In this document: positions 1 through 11,622 of the stretch, piece by piece
How positions within the stretch are numbered: position 1 is the stretch's first letter
How the letters are laid out: each line of letters begins with the position of its first letter
Origin: Brachynemurus nebulosus
Lineage: Eukaryota; Arthropoda; Insecta; Neuroptera; Myrmeleontidae
DNA length: 64,000 bases
Assembly (NCBI GenBank): GCA_035578155.1
Contig: JAPWDM010000005.1
Location: 50,846,454-50,910,453, forward strand
Reading direction: 5' to 3'
The notes under the pieces: generated by a model
What the model saw: the letters and a program-made list of their open reading frames with translations, nothing else
The model's database searches: none
What the model was told of the DNA's origin: nothing
Program-made: the position numbers and the translations under genes

Positions 1-684
1 TTGCTTTCTTAACAAAAATCTGCCAAAAGATGTATCAATTTATTACTCTATGTAATGAAATTTACTTTACTAACTTTCTTAATTACCACTTTGGTTGATA
101 ATAATAATTGTAATGAATATTTTCTTTGAGTTTTGATCTGACATTTTTTTACATTTCCCACAAGGTCGAGTCCCTGTTAAATATAGGTAAGTTTTATGCA
201 TATAAAGACATACAAACGCCCAAGGTACATATAATTTGATTTATTATTTACTAAGGCATTCATATCGGTATTGGTATCGTCGATTATTAACTACAATAAT
301 CGGCAAATTTAGGTAGCGTTACATCCCTAGCCAATTCTTTTGTTGTAAATTTTCCTGTTATGTAACTTGCTAATATCATTCATTTCTCGAATATCTCTCA
401 ATACTCTATCCACCTAATAATAAATTATTACAATTATTACAATTTTCGAATTTAAGTACATAGGTGAAAAAAGATTACTGATATTTTAGTAAAAAATATT
501 TATTAAATAAATTTTTATTGGACTGTTATTTTACTTGAGAAGTTCAAAACACTACTTTCTATATTTAATAGCAACCGTGCCCGCTACTAAAATTTCACTA
601 CTAAATTTCAGTGGAAGTGTAGTAGTGCCTAGTAGCACTGCTAAAATTTCACTACTAACTTTAGTAGTAGTTTATGCACATGGC
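1..684. other. AT-rich stretch without a gene
   Basis: No open frame with gene-like composition was found. The only structure is a small local duplication of about 55 bp, in which a CTAAAATTTCACTACTAA block near 585-603 recurs near 640-658. Confidence 0.5.
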
Positions 685-686
685 CC

Positions 687-775
687 AAGATGTTTCGTTC
701 TTGAGCTATCGTGCGGACACTTAGTAAACATATATATAAATGTGTCCGCACGATAACTCAAGAACGAAACATCTT
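687..775. repeat. Hairpin, 34-bp arms (R1-related)
   Basis: Arms 687-720 and 742-775 are inverted copies with one visible mismatch, separated by a 21-bp AT spacer. The arm core (TTCTTGAG.TATCGTGCGGACAC) is the same sequence that precedes the microsatellite in every R1 copy. The hairpin is therefore two R1 ends facing each other, not an independent element. Confidence 0.8.
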
Positions 776-1297
776 ATTTTTAAGAAATTTCGTGAAAACG
801 TTTACGGGGTTTTGGACATTTTTCGTGAAAAAAATTTGGCGGAATGAGGCGGAAAAATCACATAAAGAAGGTTTTTTTTTATTTACAATCACTCTATATC
901 AACTAGTTTCCGAGAAAAACGTACTTTTGTAAATGGAAATTCGCTATGTTATGCAGGATGCTGCGACAGGGGTATTTTTTATTTACAATTACTCTATATC
1001 AACTAGTTTCCGAGAAAAGCGTACTTTTGTATATGGAAATTCGCTATGTTATGCAGGATGCTGCGACAGGGGTATTTTATGTAATTTTTTCTTCTCTTTT
1101 AAGTGGTGTAAAAAAATTTCGCAAAAATTTTTGAATAAGTGGAAATTTTGGCAAAAAACTAATTTTTTGCTAGAACAAAAACCATGTTCCTGGCATCCGA
1201 CGTGTCTGGCTGACGAACTCATCCAAGGGTTTGGGACTTCCAATGTGCTCACCAAGTTTCGTAAAAATTGGATAATTCGTTCGAGAGTTATCGTGCG

Positions 1298-1341
<44 letters not shown>
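742..1341. repeat. R1 repeat, composite copy A (first part)
   Basis: R1 is a dispersed family of about 570-590 bp seen at least five times here. From 742 to 1080 this copy runs in reverse orientation and contains an exact-period 100-bp tandem duplication (881-980 and 981-1080). From 1081 it turns to forward orientation and ends in (TA)n at 1301-1341. The R1 tail that should follow the microsatellite is found at 2454-2567, displaced by the foldback at 1342-2453. Landmarks are the CCCCTGTCGCAGCA end, ACTAGTTTCCGAGAAAA, the GTTCCTGGCATCCGACGTGT body and TCGAGAGTTATCGTGCGGA before the microsatellite. Short frames here are products of this repeat. Confidence 0.75.
1301..1341. repeat. (TA)n microsatellite in R1 copy A
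   Basis: About 20 uninterrupted TA units lie directly after the conserved TATCGTGCGGA of R1. The position is the same as in the other R1 copies. Confidence 0.95.
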
Positions 1342-1344
<3 letters not shown>

Positions 1345-2453
1345 GCTATTGGCGGATAAGCATGAGTAGAAATACCCCCGCACGAATTGTGTTGGTTTTT
1401 TTTCTGCTAACTGCTTTCGATATAAGATTACAATTTACTGAGTTTCAACCCTTAAAAACTCACCCTTTGGGGGTAAAAAATTATTTTTTGAAAATCACAA
1501 AAAATTTATAACTTTTTAGTGGCTTGACGAATTTGGCTGGAATTTTTATGTTTTAGATACCTCTATAGTGTACCTCAGAAAAAATTATCAACTTAAAAAA
1601 AAAATTATAACCCCCCCCCCCCAAAAAAAAAAATTGTTTAATTTTTCAATATTTTTTTTCATCAACTTGTAGCTATGGTACAATCACCAAAATTTTTTTC
1701 ACCAAAGTGTTTGGCTGATTGCGGAATTTGAAGATTTGAGTCGACCATTTTTTTTTTCAAAAACTAAGCCAATCACAAATGTTTTTATGAACATATTCAA
1801 AATGTGTAAACGATTTCCAATCGATTGAGTACCCGGAAGCCTATGCCTATCTCCAAGAAATATTCTCGGACATTCAATTTTTTTAACTATGATGCACCCG
1901 GAAAAAAATTCTGGAAAAATTATATGTTCTATTAATCATAGTGAGGAGCCTGTAGAAATATTTTGGTGATTGTACAACGAACATAACTTCGAAAAAAAAA
2001 ATCTTTTTGGACATTTTATTTTTTTTTAACTATGACGCACCCGGAGAAAAAATCTGAAAAAATTATATCGGTCATAGTAGGAAGCCTGCAAAAAAATTTT
2101 GGTGATTGTACTATAGCTACAAGGTGATGAAAAAAAATATTGAAAAATTAAACAATTTTTTTTTTTTGGGGGGGGGGGGGTTATAATTTTTTTTTTGAAG
2201 CTGATAATTTTTTCTGAGGTACACTATAGAGGTATCTAAAACATATAAAAATTCCAGCCAAATCCGTCAAGCCACTAAAAAGTTATAAATTTTTTGTGAT
2301 TTTCAAAAAATAATTTTTTACCCCCAAAGGGTGAGTTTTTAAGGGTTGAAACTCAGTAAATTGTAATCTTATATCGAAAGCAGTTAGCAGAAAAAAAACC
2401 AACACAATTCGTGCGGGGGCATTTCTACCCATGCTTATCCGCCAATAGCCTTT
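1342..2453. mobile_element. 1.1-kb foldback element inserted in R1 copy A
   Basis: Two arms of about 360 bp face each other (about 1342-1705 and 2092-2453). The outer ends are AAAGGCTATTGGCGGATAAG and its complement CTTATCCGCCAATAGCCTTT. Arm landmarks appear in mirror order: CGCACGAATTGTGTTGG, TTTACTGAGTTTCAACCC, AACTCACCCTTTGGGGG, ATAGTGTACCTCAG, a C/G homopolymer of 12 or more, and GGTGATTGTAC near the centre. The interior (1706-2091) has further imperfect inverted repeats. It splits R1: the microsatellite lies to the left and the R1 tail restarts at 2454. No clear target duplication is visible and a few R1 bases seem lost. It encodes no recognisable protein. The outer 120-bp module also occurs at 45034-45160, 50770-50900 and (shorter) 51660-51720. 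Confidence 0.85.
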
Positions 2454-2753
2454 GAGTGAATATTATTTTCGGTTCCTAGGGACCTCAAAACAAATTTCTG
2501 CCATGGTCCCGGGTTTAAGTCGCGTCATGACAGTGGCTGTAATAGCTGAATTCCATTCTTGGACGACTTTCAAGTTTTCAAAAATTTTTGAATAAGTGGA
2601 AATTTTGGCAAAAACTAATATTTTTCAAGAACAAAACCAATGTTCCTGGCATCCGACTGTCTGGCTGACAAACTCACCCAAGGGTTTGGGACTTCCAGTG
2701 TTTTCACCAAGTTTCGTAAAAATTGGATACTTCCTTCGAGAGTTATCGCGCGG

Positions 2754-2837
<84 letters not shown>

Positions 2838-2970
2838 TTTAGTGACTATTATTTTCGGTTTCTAGGGACCTCAAAACAAATTTCTGTCATAGTCCCGGGC
2901 TCAGGTCATGCCCCCCGCGTCATGACAGTGGCTGTAATAGCTGAATTCCATTCTGGAAATTTTATCATAT
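2454..2970 (+). repeat. R1 copy A tail, then R1 copy B
   Basis: 2454-2567 is the R1 tail: TATTATTTTCGGTTCCTAGG, GTCGCGTCATGACAGTGGCT, then GCTGAATTCCATTC. A second forward copy without its 5' end begins at about 2577 and runs through (CA)n/(TA)n at 2755-2834 to another tail ending near 2960. A third tail fragment (GCTGAATTCCATTCTGGAAA, then TTCGCTAAAA) lies at about 3007-3046. Confidence 0.75.
2755..2834. repeat. (CA)n(TA)n microsatellite in R1 copy B
   Basis: A CA run of about 20 bp passes directly into about 58 bp of TA. Confidence 0.95.
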
Positions 2971-3106
2971 ATTTATGTTAACTTTCAAAATAATCGCCTG
3001 TATATGTTAAATAATAGCTGAATTCCATTCTGGAAATTCGCTAAAATTTAAGACTTGTTTACATAAAAATCTTTGTTTTCTTTAAAAATTTTCTCACGTA
3101 GACTGT

Positions 3107-4544
3107 ATATCGCGCCTTTTCTGTCTCAAACTCGTATAAGGTTTTTTGACGGTTTTGAGTTAGAAAGTCATACATGTACATAATACACTTCCCCATATGA
3201 TGCACTAAGAAATATTGCAAAATAATTAATGGAAAAATAATTATTCAATTTAATTCAAACTTGTACCACATGAACTAAATTTAGTTTTCTGACAAAACCT
3301 GGTATATGGTATACGAGTTTGTGTAAAATTATTTTTTGAAATAGGTAAGTAATATTTTTATCAGCATGACCAAAATACAACTATCTGACACTAGAGTTCG
3401 CAGGTGCTGTACACCACAAATCCAATGGTACGTAGTGGTCAGTGCAAATTTAAGGGGAAGTACGTAAAATCGGAAGATCAGGAGCGTCAGTAAACTTTTA
3501 TTTGAGGGGTTGGTAAATATTATTTATTATATAAACAAGTACATATTATATATAAATAAGTACAGTACGCGTCAAAAAGTGATCGAACACTCTCACTCAG
3601 GGGGGAGGGTGCCAACACTTTTGACACCGCACTGTACTTAATGTTGTGGTAAACTGCCGTGTCAAAAGTGTGGGCACCCCCCCCCCGGGGGGTTAAGGTG
3701 TTCGATCACTTTTTGAAGCGTACTGTACTTATTTAAGCGCGCGCGTGTTGGAGTCAAATAAGTACAGTACGCTTCAAAAAGTGATCGGGCACCTTAACCG
3801 GGGGGGGGCACACTTTTGACACGGCAGTGTACCACAACATTAAGTACAGTGCGGCGTCAAAAGTGTGGGCACCCCCTGGTTTGGAGTGTTCGATCACTTT
3901 TTGACGCGTACTGTACTTATTTATATATAATATGTACTTGCTTATATTATAATAAATAATATTTACCAACCCCTCAAATAAAAGTTTACCGACGCTCCTG
4001 ATCTTCCGATTGTACGTACTTCCCCTTAAATTTGCACCGACCACTACGTACCATTGGATTTGTTGTGTACAGCACCTGCGAACTCTAGTGTCAGATAGTT
4101 GTATCTTGGTTAAGTACGAGGGTATGCTGATAAAAATGTTACTTATTTCAAAAAATAATTTTACACAAACTCGTATACCATATACCAGGTTTTGTCAGAA
4201 AACTATCAGAAAAAATGTAGTTTCGAGAAAAACGCGTTTAAAATTAAGTTACTAGTTATACTATCGGAAATATGCAAAAAAAAAAAAAACGATTTATTTC
4301 ACAAACTCGTATATTGAAAAAAAAAGTGGGCAGCAAACTCGTATTTACTAAAAACATCCATAGCTTGTAATTTAAAACATTTAAATGTCTGCTTCATGTC
4401 TACATAGGTAGCAAACATCAAAAAGTGTAACATACATAAATCTTAAATTCATAGTGATGAAAATACAGTATTTAATATGTTTTTTGTGTTTCCTGAAAAC
4501 TGTGATTTTTGATATACGAGTTTGAGACAGAAAAGGCGCGATAT
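3107..4544. repeat. 1.4-kb palindrome with 0.45-kb near-continuous core arms
   Basis: The outer ends ATATCGCGCCTTTTCTGTCT (3107) and their complement (ending 4544) enclose a more perfect core, 3285-4202, centred near 3743 with a spacer of about 20 bp containing GCGCGCGCG. Inside each arm, GTACAGTACGC and CAAAAAGTGATCG recur in both orientations, so the arm itself contains smaller inverted repeats. Poly-G/poly-C tracts lie at about 3599-3608, 3678-3692 and 3801-3809. The 4430-4544 segment is also present, diverged, at about 37076-37180. No coding potential beyond mirror-image frames. Could be a foldback transposon or a recombination-born palindrome; no clear target duplication was seen. Confidence 0.85.
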
Positions 4545-4774
4545 GTATATACAACACACACAAACCGTACGCATAATGGTAGTACGGATAATGAAATGGT
4601 CTTGTACCCTTATACATATATCACAATAAAATTATGTGGTCGTGTCAAAAAGGATATGGTATGCGTATAATATATGTTATATACAAAAATATCCATATTG
4701 TGTGGAATATGTACTTAGTTAGAATGTGAAAAAATTCACACTTTATACGATAAAATAATCACATTCTAAACAAC

Positions 4775-5057
4775 AAGATTTTTCTCGGAAACTAGTTGAC
4801 ATAGAAAAAAAGTTTAAAGACCTTTTTTATGTAATTTTTTCTTCTCTTTTAAATGGTGTAAAAAAATTTCGCAAAAATTTTTGAATAAGTGGAAATTTTG
4901 GCAAAAAACTAATTTTTTGCAAGAACAAAAACCATGTTCCTGGCATCCGACGTGTCTGGCTGAAGAACTCATCCAAGATTTTTCGACTTCCAACGTTCTC
5001 ACCAAATTTCGTAAACCTAGGACATTTCGTTCGAGAGTTATCGTGCGGACACATATA

Positions 5058-5093
<36 letters not shown>

Positions 5094-5218
5094 AATTTTA
5101 GTGAATATTATTTTCGGTTCCTAGGGACCTCAAAACAAATTTCTGCCATGGTCCCGAGTTCAGGTCGCGTCATGACAGTGGCTGTAATAGCTGAATTCCA
5201 TTCTGGAAATTCGCTAAA
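4775..5218 (+). repeat. R1 repeat, copy C
   Basis: Forward copy lacking the CCCCTGTCGCAG end. It begins at TTTTTCTCGGAAACTAGTTG and runs through the body, (TA)n interrupted by one C at about 5052-5093, and the tail ending TTCGCTAA at about 5218. The piggyBac-like fragment starts at once, which places the R1 3' boundary at or just after CTAA. Confidence 0.75.
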
Positions 5219-5490
5219 ACATGTTTTTTATATAACAATATTACAAAGGCGAACAAAATATTTAAAAAAATTGGATTTGGAAAAATTTCTTAGTATAAAT
5301 ATTTATTAATTTTTTTAATCTTTTTATCAAAGCATATTTTCACCATAAAAATTAAAAAATAGATAAATACATCAATTGTATCATAAAACATGTCTTTCAA
5401 ATAATTAATTTATGAACTATTATTGGTCAGTGGACATGTGTGACTTTACAGAATGTGAAATTTCTCAGTCATAAATGTGTCGATGCATTT
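5219..5490 (+). mobile_element. piggyBac-like MITE fragment
   Basis: An internal part of the family seen in full at 19743-20824 (there in reverse). Shared strings include AACAATATTACAAAGGCGAA, ATACATCAATTGTATCATAA and GACTTTACAGAATGTGAAAT. Both terminal repeats are missing. The following 5475-5512 segment, containing CGATGCATTTCAAAT, recurs in reverse at about 14398-14426. Confidence 0.65.
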
Positions 5491-5703
5491 CAAATATGAC
5501 TAAGTCACATGTAAACAAAAATTGAGAAATCGTGTATTTTCAATTTTTTATTATCTGTAATTCTAAGAAATGTGTACAGGGTATAATAAATTTAATATGT
5601 TAATTTTGGCAATCCTAAAAAAGAAAAAATAATAAAATGTCCGTTAAAATTTGAAATATTACCATTTAAATTTTGGACTTAAGCAAGTCTGGTATATACT
5701 ATA

Positions 5704-6180
5704 TCCTACAAAACACAGATATTTGGGAATATCTGTACAAAAATGACGCCGAGAATATTTTGTGTTAACACTTTAATGCTTAAAAAAAGAGTTGAAATCC
5801 ATTGTTATGCCGAGAATAGGTGTAAATAATTATGCTTTGGTACAGGGACTATTTAAAAAAATAATCCAAAAGAAAAAATTACAACAAATTTCCGGAATGA
5901 AAACTTTTGTTGTTCTTGGCTCAAATTTTTTTTACTTTTATTCAATATCAAGCAAAAATTAGAACCGAGAACAACAAAAGTTTTCATTCCGGAAATTTGT
6001 TGTAATTTTTTCTTTTGGATTATTTTTTTAAATAGTCCCTGTACCAAAGCATAATTATTTACACCTATTCTCGGCATAACAATGGATTTCAACTCTTTTT
6101 TTAAGCATTAAAGTGTTAACACAAAATATTCTCGGCGTCATTTTTGTACAGATATTCCCAAATATCTGTGTTTTGTAGGA
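5704..6180. repeat. Near-perfect 219-bp-arm hairpin
   Basis: Arms 5704-5922 and 5962-6180 are inverted copies with only a few visible mismatches, one near the loop (CTTGGCTC against GAACCGAG). The loop is about 39 bp. The outer end is TCCTACAAAACACAG and its complement. Near-identity suggests a young element or arm homogenisation. No clear target duplication and no open frame independent of the mirror. A transcript would form a continuous duplex of more than 200 bp. Confidence 0.9.
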
Positions 6181-6694
6181 TTTAACTTATTTTTGTTTTG
6201 CTTTTTGTTAAACAGTAAAATATTTACAGCTTTCTACTGGTGCATAATGTATATATTTTCTACATCTGTTAAAATATACCTTAAATTTTCATCACTCTAT
6301 ATAAACTGTAGACCAGCGGTTTCCAAACTGGGAGGCGCGCAATGTCCACCAGGAGGGCGCAGGTTAATTGCAAATATCGTCGTCGTTTTGATAAAATCAT
6401 GGTTTTAAGAATAAGCGCGCAAATATAATTACCAAATAATGGACATTTTATGTTAAGGAGTTACATACATGGGTCTTTTTTAGCAAAAAAAAAACAGTAT
6501 TTTTTGATTTTTTTTTACAAGGTAAGAAAATATAATTTATTTCAACTTTTGGCATATTATAAATTATTTTGGGACACTGTGAAAAAATTTCCGTGAAAAA
6601 AAAAATAATTAGGCCATTGACAGCTAGTTTTTGAAAATAACTGATTTTTTGCCGTAGGCAGAGTAACCCCTGAAATTCTGACCTAAAATAAAAT

Positions 6695-7264
<570 letters not shown>

Positions 7265-7288
7265 ACAAAATTTTTTCTATTATTACAT

Positions 7289-7469
7289 GCTTATGGCTTG
7301 TACTTGAACGAAAAATTACTGTTTCTGTTCATTACATCTCATTTTACAAGTAGAAAGTCAATGAAAAACACGAAAATTTTTGCCAAAAATCAAAATTTTT
7401 TTTAAAACACTGTCAAAAGTTGAAATTTCATTTTTTTTAAATCCCTTTGTTCAAGTACAAGCCATAAGC
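7289..7469. mobile_element. 181-bp MITE nested in the hAT element
   Basis: Perfect 21-bp terminal inverted repeats, 7289-7309 (GCTTATGGCTTGTACTTGAA...) and 7449-7469. The interior is AT-rich. Superfamily not determined. Confidence 0.75.
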
Positions 7470-7964
7470 TTTTACTTATAGAAAAAAAATTGCTAAAAGT
7501 TGGAATAAATTAGGTTTTTCTGCTAAAAAAAAAACCATGTAACTCTTAACAATGATTTTCCTGCTCGCTACTGTAGGTAATACTTTAACAATAACAATTC
7601 TCAAGCGGTCAGAGTCATGTTAGCGCGTAAGTATCGAATAACGTGTCTGATCAACGGTTTCTTCTCAAGTGTCGTATAGACCCGTCCGCCAAGAATGTGA
7701 GTCTTTTCAGTAAAAAAGTAATTTACGAATTGTTTATAAATTTTTTCCAGAGCGGGGTAGGAGAGGTAAGGGGTGCGTTAGTGCACAAAGTTTGGAAACC
7801 GCTGCTGTAGACCAATCAGAAAGTTATATTTGTAAAACATTCAAAAAAATTATAATAGAAAGTAGGCGTTGAAATAGTATAATATTTGACACTAGCTGTA
7901 CACTCGCGACGTCATTCGCGCATAAATTCAATGAGAAGTATATAATAATTCGACTTAATAAGTC

Positions 7965-8276
7965 TCTAACACTGACTGACCGACAGACAACGCACAGCCT
8001 AAACTGTTGGCTTTAGAAGAATGAAGTTTTGCACAGGAGTTCCCTATGTAACGTAGGTGAGCACTAAAAAAAGCCTTTTGAAAATTCGTCCCTTAAGTGG
8101 ATTAAATAGGGGATGAAAATTTGTATAGAAATTATTTATTTTTGAAGTTAGTGATATATAAAAATATGTTACTATGGCTATTAATGTAAATAACTTATTT
8201 AATAACAAATCTTTAGCACTGACTGACATCCTGAGATGTTGCCGATGGTAAAGCCCATTTGTTTGGTATACAGCTA
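7965..8276 (+). repeat. Widespread-type insect interspersed repeat
   Basis: Reads ACTGACTGACCGACAGACAA, ACGCACAGCC, TTTTGCACAGGAGTTCC, TATGTAACGTAGGTGAGCAC and AAATAGGGGATGAAAA in this order. I recognise the pattern from repeats common in several insect orders, but cannot assign a transposon class. The right boundary near GCTAGTTATAA is uncertain. Confidence 0.5.
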
Positions 8277-8281
8277 GTTAT

Positions 8282-8548
8282 AAAGAATTTGCATAGAAAA
8301 ATAGTTTTGCGTAATGCATGCGCATGCTCAAAATGGTTTTTGTATTTTCCCAAGGGAAGGAGATATTTTCCCGAAAATAAAATTATCTCCTAGGTATGCA
8401 GATGCCATGTCTTAAAACAAATGTCTGTGTCGCTCATGTCGTATCTGCTGTGTCGTATCTGCTAGGTGTGCAGCCGGGCTTAAGGTAGGCTAATTATTTC
8501 TCTACGCGAAAACCGAGGCTTCTTAAACTTTTTTCATTCATGACCCAA
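8282..8548. other. No gene; fragmentary repeat ends
   Basis: Contains a local repeat of GTCGTATCTGCT (about 8439-8463). Near 8511-8545 is GAGGCTTCTTAAACTTTTTT followed by TCATGACCC, which resembles the first 35 bp of an hAT terminus. No partner end or duplication was found. Confidence 0.35.
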
Positions 8549-9910
8549 AATATAAAACATGTGTTTTAAATAATTAATTTATGAACTATTATGAGTCAGT
8601 GGACATATGTGACTTTTGTAACAGTTGGGGCGGTTTAGCTTATATTTAAAAATACTTAAAATTTGCGCCCAAATGCTGTTACTTATTGTCCCACGCAGAT
8701 TTAACGCTAATCGGATGCCTAAAAATGTCCAAAGTCGGGTTCTGTCGAAGAATTACTCTCCGTTGTGTGTTTTGCGAAATTACTTTATTCAAAAAAATTC
8801 TTTTTAAATAAAATTCTATAATAATGGTTTACATTATTTCAAACGAAAGTTCAATAATTATTTTAAAATAAATAAATTATAAATATAATATTATGTTTAA
8901 ATAAACATTTCCGAACTGTTTTTACGTTTTATTAACTTAACAATGCCTTAATAAAAACAATTATATTTTTTATTGGACTTAGCGCAACAATCAATTACGG
9001 CCTATTTCAAACAAGTCCAAATCTCGTCTCTCTCTCTCATCCCTTTTCCACATATATGAACAATTCGCCACTTCTCCCCACCGCTTAACTATTTTTCAAT
9101 ACATATTAAACACCAAAAACGGGGAATCCCAAAATGATCTAATATTATAAATTCATACAAAAGATAATAGTTAAACTTTACAACGCTAGGTTGTTCATAT
9201 TTTTTGCAAACAAATGTCGCTAATTATCATAGCCGATATCAAACCCAATCTGATTTTTAGTTCATTAATTCAAAATTTGACCGCTAGATGTCAGCCCCCG
9301 TACCATAATATCCGTTACACTTTACAGAATGTGAAATTTCTCAGTCATAAATATTCCTATAGATATGTAGTTATTTCCCCATTAGGCACATTTGTAAATT
9401 TTCTAAAATTTGTTAGTACTTTTTCGAATAAGATCTCAAAAAATAATAAAAATTAAAATATTTTCCACAAAATAAATTGTTAATCTTTTATTAAGTCATT
9501 CGAAACGCATTCTTTAGTTTTCGATTCAATATATTAAAATTTCAGTATTATGTCGTCTCTATAAGTCAAACAGCTATAATGATCTTTCACATTATCATAA
9601 TCATTGAATAAATTAATTATAACATCCATATCTTTAATAAATTTTAAAAAAATTCGGAACCCTTTTATATGTGAAGTACGAAATCTTTAAAAAAAATATA
9701 GGTTAATCATACATCGTCGTCCTTTTGACGCACACTATTTCAGTATAAAAAAAACGACAATAGCTATAAACAAAATTTATACGTCTTATGTGTTATAATA
9801 AATAAATTAGATAACAGAATTTTCACAGCAAGCAGACAACGACAAGTTGTAGTATTGGAGTAGGTAGAGAAGTTCGTTCGTCGTTTTGACGAGTACGTAT
9901 GATTCTAGGG
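8549..9910 (+). mobile_element. piggyBac-like MITE copy 1 (left-truncated, split by LTR)
   Basis: Right end ACGTATGATTCTAGGG at 9910 followed by TTAA (9911-9914), the terminus and target expected for a piggyBac-like element. The interior matches 14431-15000 and, in reverse, 19743-20450: CATCGTCGTCCTTTTGACGC, GTAGTATTGGAG, GTTCGTTCGTCG. The left end is missing. The element is interrupted by the solo LTR at 8617-9319. No transposase frame. Confidence 0.8.
8617..9319. mobile_element. Probable solo LTR inserted in the piggyBac-like MITE
   Basis: A 703-bp block beginning TGTAACAG and ending CCGTTACA (TG...CA ends) interrupts a string that is continuous at 5440-5460 and 20490-20510 (GTGACTTTACAG). 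The host CTTT is duplicated on both sides (8613-8616, 9320-9323). TG/CA ends and a 4-bp duplication fit an LTR-retrotransposon solo LTR. AATAAA occurs at about 8806, and a CT-rich tract near 9028. Strand unresolved; the family was not recognised. Confidence 0.65.
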
Positions 9911-10074
9911 TTAAAATTATATTTAATCGGATTTCTACTTTCAATACAGAAATATGTATACAATATAAGAATAACTTTCTGGACAAGTTTGTATTTTTTC
10001 AATATCTATGTTATGGTTAGATAAAAACGATCTGTATATTTGTACCTTATATATCATTACTATATATGTACATA

Positions 10075-11620
10075 TGAGCCGTTGATTTTGAAAGTGGGGC
10101 AAGTCCATATTTTGCTATTGCGAGATATTTAAGGATTTGCGTTTCAATAAATTTAAAAATATTGGTAATTGTTAATAGACATACTTTTTGTATTTTGTGG
10201 TCTTAGATAATGCAAGTTTATGATCCAATAGTGTTTATAACGCTGGCTAAAAAAATAGCAGGTTTTATTATAACTAAATGGACTTGCCCCACTTTCAAAA
10301 TTAATGAATTATTGTATTCGTTAATTTAAAAGGATAATATTTGAGTTTTATCATTTAAAAATAAAAACTTTTCATACCACAGTTCAACTTTAGAAACACG
10401 TACTATGACATTATTACCCCCTGCCAGTGCCTTAGCAGTAGAAATGAGTGTTTGAAAATAACTATGTACTTTAAAAAGGCGACTCACCCCCTTTGCAGAG
10501 TTGCTTAAAATTAATTTTGAAAATTTATTCTAATTGTTTTAAACTATATAATTTGGAAATGCATAGAAACAAGCATTTCTAAATTACACTGTTGATGTTT
10601 ATGCATATTGGATGTTTGAATTAGGCGCGTTGGGTATAACAACTATAAAGTAGTTGTTATACTCTATACGCTTGTAACATATTTTATGATTAAAGTTTCT
10701 ATGTTTGATTTATTTAATATTTCTGAGAATTTTAATTTTATTTAAAATAGAAAAAGAAAGTGACTTTGAAAATCGATTTCTCTTTTCAGGTAACTAAAAT
10801 TTTATTGTAATTCTCTATCAGTTTGTTAATTTATATTGATTTGTTAAATAAAATCTCTTTTCAGAGTAAATTTGATTTTAGTCTACATTTATTGTGAGAG
10901 ACCATCTTAAAACTATTTTCCTTGAAGAAGTTTTTAATTACTCAAATAGTACGATTATGTCGACACAGTCACCCCCGCAGTTAACTACCCCTGGATTTAA
11001 TATTAGAAAATTGAGTAAAAACAGGTCGATTAGATTTTTTTACGTACACTTGAAATTTGTAAATAAAACTTTATTATATTTTATTTTTTACCTCTTTTGT
11101 AAAAATTAACGCCTCAAATTTTAGCCCTAAACTACCCCTGTTGATGTAATGTAAACAAATTACATATCAATAGATAGCTTTATAAAAAAGAGCAATCTCG
11201 CCAATTTATTTAAGAAATGCTTGTTTCTATTTCTTACCGTTTTCGAGATATTTGAAAAATTAAATTTTCACCCCAATTTTTGAAGGATGATTTCACCCCT
11301 TCAAACCGCTTTTCCGCAGATAAAAAAAACAAGTGTTACTTATTTTTTAGTGTTCTACAACATATCTAAGTTTCATCAAAATCAATAGGTCCAGTCTCGG
11401 AAATTTTACTTGTAAGATGGACTTGCACCACTATCAAAATAAACATATTTACAATACTGTTAAGTGCTAAAACTTCAATCTTTCAAATATTAGGCTGCTG
11501 AATTTTTTTGACTATAAATTGTTGATAAATGAAAAGATCATACTAAGTTTTATCTATAACTACCATTATCCCCATTTTTTTCAAAAGTGGACTTGCCCCA
11601 CTTTTATAATAAACGGCTCA
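10075..11620. mobile_element. 1.5-kb TA-flanked element (mariner-type MITE/foldback)
   Basis: Ends TGAGCCGTTGATTTTGAAAG (10075) and its counterpart AACGGCTCA (11620) are flanked by TA. The subterminal motif GGACTTGCCCCACTTTC occurs at both ends and again at about 10279-10297 and 11416 (diverged). This suggests a smaller MITE (10075 to about 10310) that grew by internal duplication. A small hairpin, TATAACAACTA/TAGTTGTTATA, lies at 10634-10661. No transposase recognised. Confidence 0.75.
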
Positions 11621-11622
11621 TA

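Noticed and set aside
150..185. tRNA-like GGTCGAGTCCC string
   Set aside because: No acceptor or D-arm partner sequence upstream.
4814..5078. Recurring 60-85 codon minus-strand frames (SQTRRMPGTWFLFL-like) in R1 copies
   Set aside because: They recur because R1 recurs. They are short, end differently in each copy, and I recognise no domain. A small R1 peptide is possible but unsupported.
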